The notes: generated by a model not told the origin, from the sequence alone. 26,675 bases of DNA from Sulfuriflexus sp032250955 (GCF_032250955.1 NZ_JAVVES010000036.1:1-26675); one strand, 5' to 3'. Positions 1 through 8,863 are shown, counted from the stretch's first letter. A program made the numbers and translations.

Positions 1-697
1 CCGCGATAACAACGCTGGCGACACCTGTAAAGTCGGTACCATCGAGTGCCACACCGCTATAGGTGAGGTTGACCGTGATGGGGGTTGTGACATTAGCCGC
101 CAGCTGGTCGATACTGACCGTGTAGTTGCTGGTGGTCTCGCCTTCAACGACAGCCGAAGGACCAATGAGACTGACAATGACGGTGTTGTCAATTCCTGCA
201 TCATCAGAATCGATAAATAATAATTCTTCATTTCCATCAGGAAACGAAAACTCAAGACCTGTGGTCTCAAAACCGCTTTCAGGACGCCCTTCAAGGTTGG
301 AGCGTTCTACGACAGGAAGGACAACTGACTCATCACCTTCCGGTGTCCCTGCACCGGCAGCGGTGGCTTCGGCGACTAAGGTGGGGTCTTCACCGGCTAG
401 GATGGCTTGTTGAATGGCTTCGACTGAGGCAGCAGTTTCAGTTGGATCGACATCTAAATTGGGGTTATAGACATCTTCATTTAACATGGCAGTAGCGTTA
501 CGGCCAAGGTCTAGTCGACTTCCATCGGTGAACTCAACAAGAATCGCACTGGCATCGCTGGTTGCGATGATGTCATTCGCAAATATTGGATCACCTACCT
601 GTAATAGTCTGGAACTACCATCTGCATTCTTTGCAGTAGCACTACCATTTACCTGCAGAACGTACCCGATTACTAACTTGCCTTCGATTGTTGCCAT
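1..697 (-). CDS. lapA: LapA-like giant adhesin, N-terminal retention module (partial, runs off left edge)
   Basis: This is the 5' end of a large surface adhesin gene; 232 codons are open to the window edge. The ATG at 697 has a GGGG-type ribosome site just upstream. The start (MATIEGKLVIGYV) resembles the N-terminal retention module that plugs the outer-membrane pore of type I secretion. Residues 112-115 read T-A-A-G inside an Ala/Gly-rich stretch, matching the di-alanine cleavage site of the LapG periplasmic protease, at almost the same distance from the N-terminus as in Pseudomonas LapA. From about residue 170 a repeat begins with VVEGETTSNYTVSID, of the Calx-beta/Ig-like type common in RTX adhesins. 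lapB, lapC, lapD and lapG all lie nearby, which supports the call. Repeat number and C-terminal RTX signal lie outside the window. Confidence 0.88.
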   Translation of the reverse strand, partial: MATIEGKLVIGYVLQVNGSATAKNADGSSRLLQVGDPIFANDIIATSDASAILVEFTDGSRLDLGRNATAMLNEDVYNPNLDVDPTETAASVEAIQQAILAGEDPTLVAEATAAGAGTPEGDESVVLPVVERSNLEGRPESGFETTGLEFSFPDGNEELLFIDSDDAGIDNTVIVSLIGPSAVVEGETTSNYTVSIDQLAANVTTPITVNLTYSGVALDGTDFTGVASVVIA

Positions 698-818
698 GAA
701 ACACCCCAATTAATCTAAATAAGTCATGAATGACCTTTTAGATAAATATAAATATTACTTTTTAATATTCGCCGAGCCCCACGCCCGACCATTAATACAT
801 GATGCTGCTACAAACGAC

Positions 819-1247
819 CTATGCCGCGACGATCTTAAAACGTTCAACAAGACTGGGAACCATTTTCCTGGGCACCCATGCCTCGCCTTCATTAATCTTT
901 ATTAAAGCTTTGGTAAGAAACTGTTCAGTATCTTTACGATGCAAAAAACCAACGGCGCTTGCTTCAAGGTGACTCAAAGCCTCTGTTTCAGACTGATTAT
1001 CAACCACCATCAAGACTTTGCATGTAGTCCATCTCAGGTTAATGAGCTGTAGTAAATATAATTTATGGTCCTGATTAACCCCCTGCCCCATTACGACGAC
1101 GTCGGTAGGGATGGAACACAATGTTTCCAAGGCAGTTAATTCACTAGAATAATAAACATTTATCGTTGTTTCTGATGCCAAAATGTCCGAACACAGGCTG
1201 TAAAAGTCTTCATTTCGATCAATAACGAGAACTTTTAAGGACGACAT
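819..1247 (-). CDS. Stand-alone degenerate receiver-domain protein (LuxR regulator paralogue without HTH)
   Basis: A 142-residue protein with a CheY-like receiver fold pattern: VLVID at the first strand, and the later helix/strand ending in INEGEAWVPRKMV. At the phospho-acceptor strand the sequence is TDVVVMG, so the expected Asp is replaced by Gly and phosphorylation is unlikely. It ends at the point where the neighbouring LuxR-type regulator (1368-2021) continues into its linker and helix-turn-helix; both share a GE.WV.R motif there. It therefore looks like a duplicated copy lacking the DNA-binding domain. It lies between that regulator and the adhesin gene, with 120 bp upstream holding a strong palindrome. 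A role in tuning adhesin expression, perhaps by heterodimerising with the LuxR protein, is inference. Confidence 0.75.
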   Translation of the reverse strand: MSSLKVLVIDRNEDFYSLCSDILASETTINVYYSSELTALETLCSIPTDVVVMGQGVNQDHKLYLLQLINLRWTTCKVLMVVDNQSETEALSHLEASAVGFLHRKDTEQFLTKALIKINEGEAWVPRKMVPSLVERFKIVAA

Positions 1248-1341
1248 TTCTATAACACCTTGTTTTAATTGGGCTTTATTTCTTGATGGCGCGTAATTGC
1301 ACCAAGTTAATGTATTTATAGGGGAAAACGGAGAGGATAAC

Positions 1342-1361
1342 TATTGTACCAAGGTACAATA
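1342..1361. promoter_or_regulatory. 20-bp palindrome, probable LuxR-type operator
   Basis: TATTGTACCAAGGTACAATA has perfect 9-bp arms around a central AA. It sits about 95 bp upstream of the receiver-only gene and just after the stop of the LuxR-type gene. Size and symmetry fit a dimeric LuxR-family HTH site. The same half-site, TATTGTA(C), occurs in inverted orientation upstream of lapB (5644-5673). With a 2-nt loop it would fold poorly as a terminator. Confidence 0.5.
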
Positions 1362-1367
1362 TAGGTC

Positions 1368-2021
1368 TTATGCGCCTAGTTTTGAGATAGGCGTAGAGGT
1401 CGTCTGATTAACTAACAGGGCGAGCTGAATTCTGTCTTTACAGTCGGTTTTACGAAAAATTGTGCTCAGGTGGGCTTTTACCGTTCTTTCGGTAATATCC
1501 AGTTCATTAGCTATACGTTTATTACTATTACCCTCACCAATCAATTTAGCGACTTCATACTCTCGCTGAGTAAGAGCCTTCAGGCATTCATGCCCCATTG
1601 GTGATTCCGCCTGCGTCGCAGCAGAAAGATCGTTAATCAACCTAAGGATAAGGTTACGTCCTACCCACACTTCGCCTGCTTTAACCTGCTCAATAATTCT
1701 GCCCAGTTGAGCGGACGCCACCCAGGTATTGCAATACCCATAAACGCCTGCTTTTAGTAGCGCAAGACCCTGTTCATCATCAGGTACATCTGCACAGACT
1801 ATGACCCTAATTGAGGGTTGAGCAAGAACTAATTTAGCAACATCATCTGCATTAATCAGGTCTGGGAAATTAAGCTGGAGAAGAACCAATGAATCCTGAT
1901 GACGATTTATAGAGGCATTCAAGTCAACCTGATCGGTGCAAACTATATACTTCTCGGACACGTCCAGCCCCTGTTGCCAGCGCGCCAGAACTTTTTCATC
2001 AGTACTACACAGAATAATCAT
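1368..2021 (-). CDS. LuxR/NarL-type transcriptional regulator with degenerate receiver
   Basis: A 217-residue protein with an N-terminal receiver-like domain (about 1-120) and a clear C-terminal LuxR helix-turn-helix (about 148-205: LTQREYEVAKLIGEG, then RIANELDITERTVKAHL). The receiver lacks the acidic pocket: the N-terminus reads MIILCSTDEK and the phospho-acceptor strand reads DSLVLLQLN, with no Asp at the usual place. It is probably a phosphorylation-independent regulator. It follows lapC by 12 bp in the same direction and precedes the adhesin gene, so it likely controls adhesin or secretion genes. The nearby palindrome at 1342-1361 and half-sites before lapB are candidate targets. No specific orthologue is recognised. 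Confidence 0.85.
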   Translation of the reverse strand: MIILCSTDEKVLARWQQGLDVSEKYIVCTDQVDLNASINRHQDSLVLLQLNFPDLINADDVAKLVLAQPSIRVIVCADVPDDEQGLALLKAGVYGYCNTWVASAQLGRIIEQVKAGEVWVGRNLILRLINDLSAATQAESPMGHECLKALTQREYEVAKLIGEGNSNKRIANELDITERTVKAHLSTIFRKTDCKDRIQLALLVNQTTSTPISKLGA

Positions 2022-2033
2022 GATTTGTGTTCT

Positions 2034-3416
2034 TTAACGTTCGCGCATGGCACGTTCCCGTGCCCGCAAGATCGGCTTAAGTAAGTACGCCAATACGGTC
2101 TTTTTGCCGGTAAGGATATTTACCTCGGTCAACATCCCGGGGATAATCGGTAAAGGCGCGTGAGGGGTATCGATGTAACTTTGATTGGTTCGGACGCGCA
2201 CGATATAGAAGCTTTCGCCGTCATCATCGGTAATGGTGTCAGCACTGATTCGTTCAACGCTCGCCTCCAATCCGCCATAAATGGAGAAATCATAGGCCGT
2301 GACCTTGACGATGGCCTTGAGGCCAGGGCTCAGGAAGGCTATATCGGACGGTCTGATCTTGGCCTCGATCAAAAGGTTATCTTCCAACGGCACGATCTCA
2401 ACCAGGTCACTGCCGGGTTGCACCACGCCGCCTATCGTATTGACCAGCAATCGCTTGACCGTACCGCGTACCGGTGACGTTACTGTTGTACGTTTGACGC
2501 GGTCTTCCAGTGCCATGTTGGTCTCGGCCAGACGACGCAATTCGGCACTGGTTTCGTTGAGTTCAACGTGCGCAAGATTTTTAAAATTAATTTCGGCTTC
2601 TTCGAGTTTCTTTAAAGCTTCTTCGAGCTTGGACTGTTCGCGTAACATTGAAATCTCTAAACCACTGATTTCACCTTTCAGGTCATTGGCCTGCCGTTCG
2701 AGGCGTAACATCTCGACTTCTGACATAACACCCTCTGCAACCAGTGGTCGCGTCATGGTCAATTCTTTATCCAGTAAAGCATAACTGCGCTTATTCTGTT
2801 CTAACCTGGCTGTAAAAGATGCAATGTCCTGACGCCGCTGTGCGATTTGTTGCTTAAGGATTTCACGACTGGTATCAAGTTCCTTCTGACGAGATTCATA
2901 CAAGACCCTCTCCTGCTCAACGAGCTCAGGATATTCGGCCAGTACATCTGCAGGGATTTCAAAGGGCAGGCCTTCGGTCTCTGCTTTAAGGCGTGCGTTC
3001 TTTGCCTTGAGGGAAAGGTAGTGCTGGGTATTTTCACGCAGTGAAGACATGAAGCGAGTATTATCAATACGCAATAATACATCGCCCTTATTAACAATCT
3101 GCCCTTCCTGAACCTCAAGTTCAGAAACAATGCCCCCTTCCAGATTCTGAATAACCTGCACCTGACTTGAAGGAATAACTTTGCCGCTGCCACGTGTGAT
3201 TTCGTCCAGTGTCGCAAGGCTTGCCCAGATGATGGCGATAATAATAAAAAGCAGCACAGCCCAGATGATGACACGCGCTCCTGAAGGTGTGGTTTGCACC
3301 ATCACAGCATGTGTCGATGACATGTAATTCACATCATCGGCATCAAACACAGCCTCATCTTCACTACGCCTGAGTTTATTCCATAGCCCGGAAATAAAGG
3401 TCTTCAATTTAATCAT
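2034..3416 (-). CDS. lapC: Type I secretion membrane-fusion protein (HlyD/LapC family)
   Basis: A 460-residue periplasmic adaptor linking the inner-membrane ATPase to the outer-membrane TolC-like pore. A short cytoplasmic N-terminus is followed by one membrane segment (about 53-70, VIIWAVLLFIIIAIIWASL), then a lipoyl/barrel-sandwich half (ITRGSGKVIPSSQVQVIQNL; GGIVSEL), a long alpha-helical hairpin (about 130-305, rich in Glu/Lys/Leu), the second lipoyl half (TSPVRGTVKRL) and a beta-barrel region. The conserved end region PIIPGMLTEVNILTGKKTVL...LKP is typical of HlyD/LapC. Its ATG overlaps the stop of lapB by 4 bp (ATGA), so the two are translationally coupled. The TolC-like partner (LapE) is not in this window. 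Confidence 0.92.
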   Translation of the reverse strand: MIKLKTFISGLWNKLRRSEDEAVFDADDVNYMSSTHAVMVQTTPSGARVIIWAVLLFIIIAIIWASLATLDEITRGSGKVIPSSQVQVIQNLEGGIVSELEVQEGQIVNKGDVLLRIDNTRFMSSLRENTQHYLSLKAKNARLKAETEGLPFEIPADVLAEYPELVEQERVLYESRQKELDTSREILKQQIAQRRQDIASFTARLEQNKRSYALLDKELTMTRPLVAEGVMSEVEMLRLERQANDLKGEISGLEISMLREQSKLEEALKKLEEAEINFKNLAHVELNETSAELRRLAETNMALEDRVKRTTVTSPVRGTVKRLLVNTIGGVVQPGSDLVEIVPLEDNLLIEAKIRPSDIAFLSPGLKAIVKVTAYDFSIYGGLEASVERISADTITDDDGESFYIVRVRTNQSYIDTPHAPLPIIPGMLTEVNILTGKKTVLAYLLKPILRARERAMRER

Positions 3417-5623
3417 CCTTGCTGCGAGGAGCGCAAACGCCCCTGTCGTAGCGCTTCCAGCACATCATCTTTGGGTCCGTTAGCTACTATTTTACCGTTA
3501 TCCAGAACAATCAGTTTCTTTACAAAATCAAGCAGTGAGGCTCGGTGTGTAACAAGGATCAGGGTCTTGTCGCCGACAATCTCGCCAAGCCTTTTCTTGA
3601 ATTGTTCTTCCGTGCTGTTGTCCATGGCATTAGTTGGTTCATCCATTAGCAAAATAGGTGGGTCAAGTAGCAAGGCCCGGGCAATGGCGATGGCCTGACG
3701 CTGTCCACCTGACAGCCCCTCACCTCGTTCACCGACCGGCATATCAAATCCCAGAGGATGAGCATTAACAAAATCTGTGACGCCGGCGATATGCGCGGCA
3801 CGTATCACGGCGGCATCATCTGCATTGGGAATGCCATAAACAATGTTGTCACGGACACTGCCATAGAACAGTGTAATATCCTGCGGGATGTAGCCGATGC
3901 TACGGCGCAGGTCGATCGGGTCTATCTGACGTATATCAATCCCGTCAATTCTGATCGCCCCATTCTGCGGCTCATAAAACCCCATGATCAGTTTTTCAAT
4001 GGTGGTCTTGCCGGAGCCAATGCGACCGATCAGGGCAATATGCTCGCCCTTCTTTAGTGAAAACGAAACCTCACTCAGTGACTTGTCATCGCGATTCGGG
4101 TACGTAAAATTGACGTCATGAAAGGTTATTGCACCTTCAAGTTTCGGCCGGTTAACAAAGGTCTTCTCTGCCGGTCTTTCAACGGGTAATGCCATCACGT
4201 CGTTAAGTGAACTCAATGCCGCCTTGGACTGATGATATTGGGCCGCAAGGTTGGCGAGCTGGCCAGTTGGTGCCAGTGCCCGCCCAGTAAGAATAACTGT
4301 GGCAATCAAACCGCCTATGCTCAACTCACGAGCACCAATTAGATACACACCATAAACGACAACAGCGATCATCGATAATTGCTGAACCAGCGTCGCGACA
4401 TTGACTGTTGATGAAGATAACAGGCGCGCACGAAGACTCCATGTCGAGATGTATCCTACTGCACTTTCCCATTTCTGCTGCATGACGCCTTCAGCACCGA
4501 GTGACTTGATGGTCTCTGTTGCCGCCAGGCTTTCTATTAACATGGCATTCTTTTGCGATGCACCGCGAAAAGTATGATCAACGGCTTCACGCAAGGAATT
4601 TTGTATAAACATAGAGTACAGAACAATAATTGGTATTGCTGCAATCGGCACAAAGACCAGCGGACCGCCAATCCATGCGATCACAATCAGGAACAGGATA
4701 ACAAAGGGCAAGTCCACCAGCGTTGATATCGTTGCCGAGGTGATGAAATCACGAATGCCCTCAAAGGCACGTAAATTATTGGCAAATGCACCGACCGATG
4801 TGGGTCGTGCGAGCATCTTCAGGCCCATCACTTTTTCGAAGATCAAGGCGGATAAGGTAACATCAACTTTTTTACCCGCAATGTCGATAAAATAGCCGCG
4901 CAATGATTTTATAATGAAATCAAAGAGTAAGACGATTGCCACACCGATGGCCAAGACCCACAATGTTTCAATCGCGTTGTTTGGCACCACGCGGTCGTAG
5001 ACATTCATAATGAATAGTGGCGAGACAAGGGCAAACAGATTAATAAGGAATGAGGCGAGCAGGACATCACGATAGATTGGCCAGGCATCGGATATAGCCC
5101 CCCAGAACCAGTGCCTGGATCTGACATTGATGACTTCGGGGGTACGATCATCAAATCGGTGCTCACGCTGTACAAAAATGGCGTGACCCGTGTACATAAG
5201 CTCCAGTTCCGCAATGCTGATGGAACGAACGCCCTCTTCGCCCGGTACGTGTATTTCAGCCTGCCCGGCAGCCTTATCCAGGGCCGTTAAGACACAGGCG
5301 TCATTATTTTTCAATAACAAGACGGATGGCAGAACTTGAGCGGGGATATCTGTGATCTGCCGGTCATTTATCCGTGAGGCGAAACCTGCACGCCTCGCGG
5401 CCCGGATGAACAGCTCGGGTGTCAGGCGGTTATCCACCAGGGGCAAACCTGCTCGCAAGGCATCAGCCGTAAACGGACGATGTTCGAGTTCTGTTAGCAG
5501 AATCAGGCAATCGAGCAGGATATCGGTCTGATTTGCCGTACTTTGCATATTTTCAGCTGTATTATTCATTAACCAGGACCGGCCACACATAAAGTAGGTT
5601 ATCGTACCACTTTTAAGTGGCAT
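3413..5623 (-). CDS. lapB: Type I secretion ABC transporter (LapB family, degenerate C39-like N-domain)
   Basis: An inner-membrane export ATPase for the adhesin. Domains in order: an N-terminal C39 peptidase-like domain (about 25-150) without a catalytic Cys in the expected context (DCLILLTEL), so non-proteolytic as in other RTX exporters; a six-helix transmembrane domain (about 175-470); and an ATPase domain (about 495-730) with Walker A GRIGSGKTT, Q-loop IPQDITLF, signature LSGGQRQ, Walker B ILLMDEPTNAMD and H-loop VTHR. The open frame allows ATG at 5623, but an ATG at 5569 (MNNTAENMQ) fits family N-termini better; neither has a strong ribosome site. First gene of a lapB-lapC-luxR-type group, divergent from the gene at 5738. 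Confidence 0.92.
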   Translation of the reverse strand: MPLKSGTITYFMCGRSWLMNNTAENMQSTANQTDILLDCLILLTELEHRPFTADALRAGLPLVDNRLTPELFIRAARRAGFASRINDRQITDIPAQVLPSVLLLKNNDACVLTALDKAAGQAEIHVPGEEGVRSISIAELELMYTGHAIFVQREHRFDDRTPEVINVRSRHWFWGAISDAWPIYRDVLLASFLINLFALVSPLFIMNVYDRVVPNNAIETLWVLAIGVAIVLLFDFIIKSLRGYFIDIAGKKVDVTLSALIFEKVMGLKMLARPTSVGAFANNLRAFEGIRDFITSATISTLVDLPFVILFLIVIAWIGGPLVFVPIAAIPIIVLYSMFIQNSLREAVDHTFRGASQKNAMLIESLAATETIKSLGAEGVMQQKWESAVGYISTWSLRARLLSSSTVNVATLVQQLSMIAVVVYGVYLIGARELSIGGLIATVILTGRALAPTGQLANLAAQYHQSKAALSSLNDVMALPVERPAEKTFVNRPKLEGAITFHDVNFTYPNRDDKSLSEVSFSLKKGEHIALIGRIGSGKTTIEKLIMGFYEPQNGAIRIDGIDIRQIDPIDLRRSIGYIPQDITLFYGSVRDNIVYGIPNADDAAVIRAAHIAGVTDFVNAHPLGFDMPVGERGEGLSGGQRQAIAIARALLLDPPILLMDEPTNAMDNSTEEQFKKRLGEIVGDKTLILVTHRASLLDFVKKLIVLDNGKIVANGPKDDVLEALRQGRLRSSQQG

Positions 5624-5629
5624 TATAGT

Positions 5630-5673
5630 TCTTTGCTATAAGTTATTGTACATTAAAGCAAAGAGATACAATA
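5630..5673. promoter_or_regulatory. Inverted repeats in the lapB upstream region
   Basis: Two interleaved symmetries lie in the 114-bp divergent intergenic region. TCTTTGCT (5630-5637) and AGCAAAGA (5657-5664) are perfect 8-bp arms 19 bp apart. TATTGTA (5644-5650) and TACAATA (5667-5673) are 7-bp arms 16 bp apart and match the half-sites of the palindrome at 1342-1361. They are candidate operators for the LuxR-type regulator or another protein. Which one is bound, if any, cannot be told from sequence. Confidence 0.35.
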
Positions 5674-5737
5674 CTTGATGTTATCGGACAATTATCGGTA
5701 AGCTAAATAGCATATTTACAAAATCAGGGTCATTTCC

Positions 5738-6076
5738 ATGCCTTATATAAAGCGGGACCAAAATCATCAGATAATCGCGTTATTTGCCGAGCCACCCTCC
5801 AAAGATGCTGAATATCTGCCCTCCAGTGACATCGATGTGATGGGGTTTTTGAACGGCAACCCCGCAGACCAGCATAGCATTCAGTTTTTGACCAGTTCGG
5901 ATTTTGAATTAGTCCGGGTACTGGAAGACCTTATCGAGCTATTGGTGGATAAAAACCTGCTCCTGTTTACTGAGCTTCCCATCGCTGCACAGAAAAAACT
6001 GATACGGCGACGTAATGTCCGTCAAAACCTGAATGTAACCGGTAGCCTTATGATTGATGACAATGACATTCTATGA
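5738..6076 (+). CDS. Conserved small protein of unknown function (112 aa)
   Basis: A 112-residue soluble protein, the only convincing annotated-size plus-strand gene in the window. It starts MPYIKRD after an AGGG ribosome site 8 bp upstream. The C-terminal half has a helical, leucine-rich segment (FELVRVLEDLIELLVDKNLLLFTELP) followed by a basic stretch AAQKKLIRRRNVRQ. It resembles small proteins of other gammaproteobacteria labelled 'tryptophan synthase subunit beta like protein'; that label has no functional basis and there is no enzyme motif here. It is divergent from lapB and converges on lapD with 23 bp between stops. A link to the Lap system is suggested only by position. Confidence 0.8.
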   Translation: MPYIKRDQNHQIIALFAEPPSKDAEYLPSSDIDVMGFLNGNPADQHSIQFLTSSDFELVRVLEDLIELLVDKNLLLFTELPIAAQKKLIRRRNVRQNLNVTGSLMIDDNDIL

Positions 6077-6099
6077 CTGAATACCCTGTCATTAAATCC

Positions 6100-8052
6100 C
6101 TATAAAGCCTCTGGCCGCCCAATACCAAAGCCCTGCATCCCATCTATCCCCAACTCCTTGAGGACCATCATTTGTTCTTCGGTTTCGACAGATTCAGCGA
6201 TGACTGTAATGTCAAGACTGTGAGCAACCTTACATAGAGAATCAACGAAGAACTGATCGTCCTTGTTAGTCGCAATATCAGTCATATAAATCCCTTCAAT
6301 TTTTACGTAATCAGGTCGTAAGGATTGTAAATAACCAAATGTTGTCATACCACGACCAAAGTGATCGACAGCGAAACCATAGCCATGTTGACGTACAACA
6401 TCGGCTAAAGGCTGAACGCGTTTTAGCTCACGAGCAACAACTGTCTCTGAAATTTCAAATACAATCGATTGTTTTGGTCGCCCTGCATTATCTAGTGCTG
6501 CATTCAACCAGGCGATGAAATCAAGATGATGCAATGATCCTTCTGAGATATTAATGGCTAGTTGAGTATCCACTGATGATTTAACCATTTCTGCGAGAAC
6601 TTTTTTAATGACAACTTTATCAAGTTCTCGTGCCAAACCCATTTGCGTAACAACAGGGAGAAACATACCTGCAGTCCATAGCACTTCATTTGGCCCCGGT
6701 AGTCGCAACAGTATTTCCCGATGCAATAAAGAATCCCTGTTATCAGCACTGACGACCGGCTGTGCGTGCAAGACAATATTCTCAGATTCAATAGCTTCGC
6801 GCACAATGTCCTGCCATTCGCGACGTCCTGGCAGGCTTGATTCAGTTTCCTCGGGTGCCGCATAAACAGCCCAACTGTTCACTCCTTGTGTACGAGCTAA
6901 TTGCAATGCATTATCAGAACGCGAAAGAATTTCACTGTATGTCATTCCAGAATGATACATCGCAAACCCAACATGACATACCTTATCTGTATCTAACATA
7001 CCCGTTGTATGTAACCTCATCATTTCCAGACATAGCACATTAGCCAACTGGCTAGTCTCTACCTGGCTGATGTTCTCTAGCATCATGGCAAAATCACCAC
7101 CAGCAAGCCTCGCGACGACTGTGCCGTCCATAGTGCCGGTACATTCTTCAAGAATCAGTGCTGCCATTTTCAGTATTTCATCAGCCGCATCAAATCCAAG
7201 ACGCTGATTAATCCCCTGAAGATCATGGATATTCATGAGCAATAAAGCACCTTCATGGTCTTCATCTCTATCATTCAGAGAACTATTGAGTGCGGCATCA
7301 AAATAACGGCGGTTTTGCAGACCTGTCAGTCCATCCTGGAAGGCGAGATAGCGCATGCGTTCAGCTGAGTCAGACTGTTCTTCAAACATCTGTTTAACTT
7401 TACCCGTCATGAAGTTCATTGCACGTATCACATGACGCAACTCACGCGTGCGTGGTATTTCATCGATCTCATCAAAGCGACGTTCACTCACGGCAATCGC
7501 CTGTGCTTCCAGGCGAACCAGCGGATTCAGCAATACACGCACAGCCATGCCAGCAAGAATAATCAAAGCTGCGGTCAAGGCAGAGAACCACCAGAGCATA
7601 TTAGTAATGGTTTGCCAGAGTGTCTGGTAGGCAAAGCCGGGATGGCTCTTAACATAAACCTCGCCAGCCTGATTCCAGCCAGACATAATGATAGCTTTTG
7701 CCTCCGGCGCATCTAGTTTGACCCACCTGATTAGCCATGCTGGAACACTATCCACTTTGACATCCATGTGCCTGCTCCAGATTGACTCACCATCAATGCG
7801 GCGTAATGTAACCTCTTCGTAATAACCTCTATCAAATATTGCATCGACCATCGAAATCATTGTAGAAGTATCATTATTCGCCATTTGTGGAGAAAGAGAT
7901 AATCCCAGTGATGTGGCGGTATCCTGTGCATGCGATTCAAGCTGCGCGGCAAGGTAATCACGCGCGTTATGCACATTGACCACAACTGTTCCCGCAAACA
8001 TAAGCATGCTTAGCAATATAATGACTATTACAATTTGTCTATAGAGAGTCAT
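6100..8052 (-). CDS. lapD: LapD-type c-di-GMP receptor, degenerate GGDEF/EAL, inner membrane
   Basis: A 650-residue inside-out signalling protein that holds LapG when bound to c-di-GMP, so the adhesin stays on the surface. Membrane segments at about 6-26 and 151-172 flank a LapD/MoxY-type periplasmic domain; W126 in SGWNQAGEV fits the Trp loop through which LapD contacts LapG. A HAMP domain (about 173-225) follows. The GGDEF signature is RLAGGDF (about 315-321), so cyclase activity is doubtful. In the EAL domain (about 420-650) EAL reads EIL (REILLRL) and the catalytic Asp pair reads DH (AVDHFGRG, 563-564), predicting no phosphodiesterase activity but retained binding. It lies 37 bp after lapG on the same strand. 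Confidence 0.93.
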   Translation of the reverse strand: MTLYRQIVIVIILLSMLMFAGTVVVNVHNARDYLAAQLESHAQDTATSLGLSLSPQMANNDTSTMISMVDAIFDRGYYEEVTLRRIDGESIWSRHMDVKVDSVPAWLIRWVKLDAPEAKAIIMSGWNQAGEVYVKSHPGFAYQTLWQTITNMLWWFSALTAALIILAGMAVRVLLNPLVRLEAQAIAVSERRFDEIDEIPRTRELRHVIRAMNFMTGKVKQMFEEQSDSAERMRYLAFQDGLTGLQNRRYFDAALNSSLNDRDEDHEGALLLMNIHDLQGINQRLGFDAADEILKMAALILEECTGTMDGTVVARLAGGDFAMMLENISQVETSQLANVLCLEMMRLHTTGMLDTDKVCHVGFAMYHSGMTYSEILSRSDNALQLARTQGVNSWAVYAAPEETESSLPGRREWQDIVREAIESENIVLHAQPVVSADNRDSLLHREILLRLPGPNEVLWTAGMFLPVVTQMGLARELDKVVIKKVLAEMVKSSVDTQLAINISEGSLHHLDFIAWLNAALDNAGRPKQSIVFEISETVVARELKRVQPLADVVRQHGYGFAVDHFGRGMTTFGYLQSLRPDYVKIEGIYMTDIATNKDDQFFVDSLCKVAHSLDITVIAESVETEEQMMVLKELGIDGMQGFGIGRPEAL

Positions 8053-8089
8053 AATCCAAAGTTCCCATTTATGTCATGGTTCATCATAT

Positions 8090-8758
8090 TTATTTTGATG
8101 CCTTCCTGTTAATCTCTTTCATACGCTGAATAACGTCCCCCCAACGGCTAACTCTTGATGAATCACCTACACGTACACCCCTTTCGCGTTCTTTTGCCAG
8201 CCAGAGTCCATTACCATTAAAACTGTATACCGGGACTAAATCACGGCGCATGGAAGCTTTCCGAATGTCAGCTACAAGGTTGTCAAGAATGAGTGGTTCA
8301 GATCCCGGGGTTTCAAAATAACTGAGCACCATATGAGCCTGGTTGAGCTTAATGGCCTTAACGTAAGTCATACGTAATTTTTTATCAGATATTCCTAATT
8401 CACGTAACGTGAAATATTTTGCCAACGTAAAGTCTTCGCAATCACCACCATTGGTTGAGAGAAATTCAATCGGGGTTGCCCAGTAATCTTTTTGCTTCCA
8501 ATGCAAATCATCTGATATGAATCGAACCTGATTAAAAAAATCATTAACCTGCTTGAGTTTTACCTGGGTGGATTTATCTCTATTTTGTTGTATTAGATCA
8601 TCCCATGAGACAAGGCGCTTACGTGCAACCGGCCCATACTCTTTTTCAACATAGCTGAGTATCTTTTCGTCTATCAGTACACTGCCAGCAATCACGACGG
8701 GCACGATGAACTGCAACAGCAGGATAATCCCGTGTAGGCGTCTGTTAACGATGTTCAT
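8090..8758 (-). CDS. lapG: LapG-type periplasmic cysteine protease (transglutaminase-like)
   Basis: A 222-residue protein with an N-terminal signal/anchor segment (about 9-26) and a bacterial transglutaminase-like cysteine protease domain (BTLCP). The catalytic triad is visible: Cys107 in GGDCEDF, His142 in AHMVL and Asp159 in LILDNL. The Asp/Glu residues next to the Cys (DCED) match the calcium-binding part of LapG. It cuts LapA-type adhesins at a TAAG site, and the adhesin at 1-697 carries that site. It lies directly upstream of lapD on the same strand, the usual lapG-lapD order. The start at 8758 gives the full signal sequence. Confidence 0.95.
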   Translation of the reverse strand: MNIVNRRLHGIILLLQFIVPVVIAGSVLIDEKILSYVEKEYGPVARKRLVSWDDLIQQNRDKSTQVKLKQVNDFFNQVRFISDDLHWKQKDYWATPIEFLSTNGGDCEDFTLAKYFTLRELGISDKKLRMTYVKAIKLNQAHMVLSYFETPGSEPLILDNLVADIRKASMRRDLVPVYSFNGNGLWLAKERERGVRVGDSSRVSRWGDVIQRMKEINRKASK

Positions 8759-8863
8759 AGTGTAAGCAAATTCGTATTATTCTCGCGTTAACCCGGCTAC
8801 ACATAAAACTCTTCATACCTCATGAAGTATACTTAATTTCACCAGTCTATCAAGGGCTTACAT

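Noticed and set aside
2160..2784. Plus-strand open frames inside lapC
   Set aside because: They lie fully antisense to a clear HlyD-family gene and have no domain pattern.
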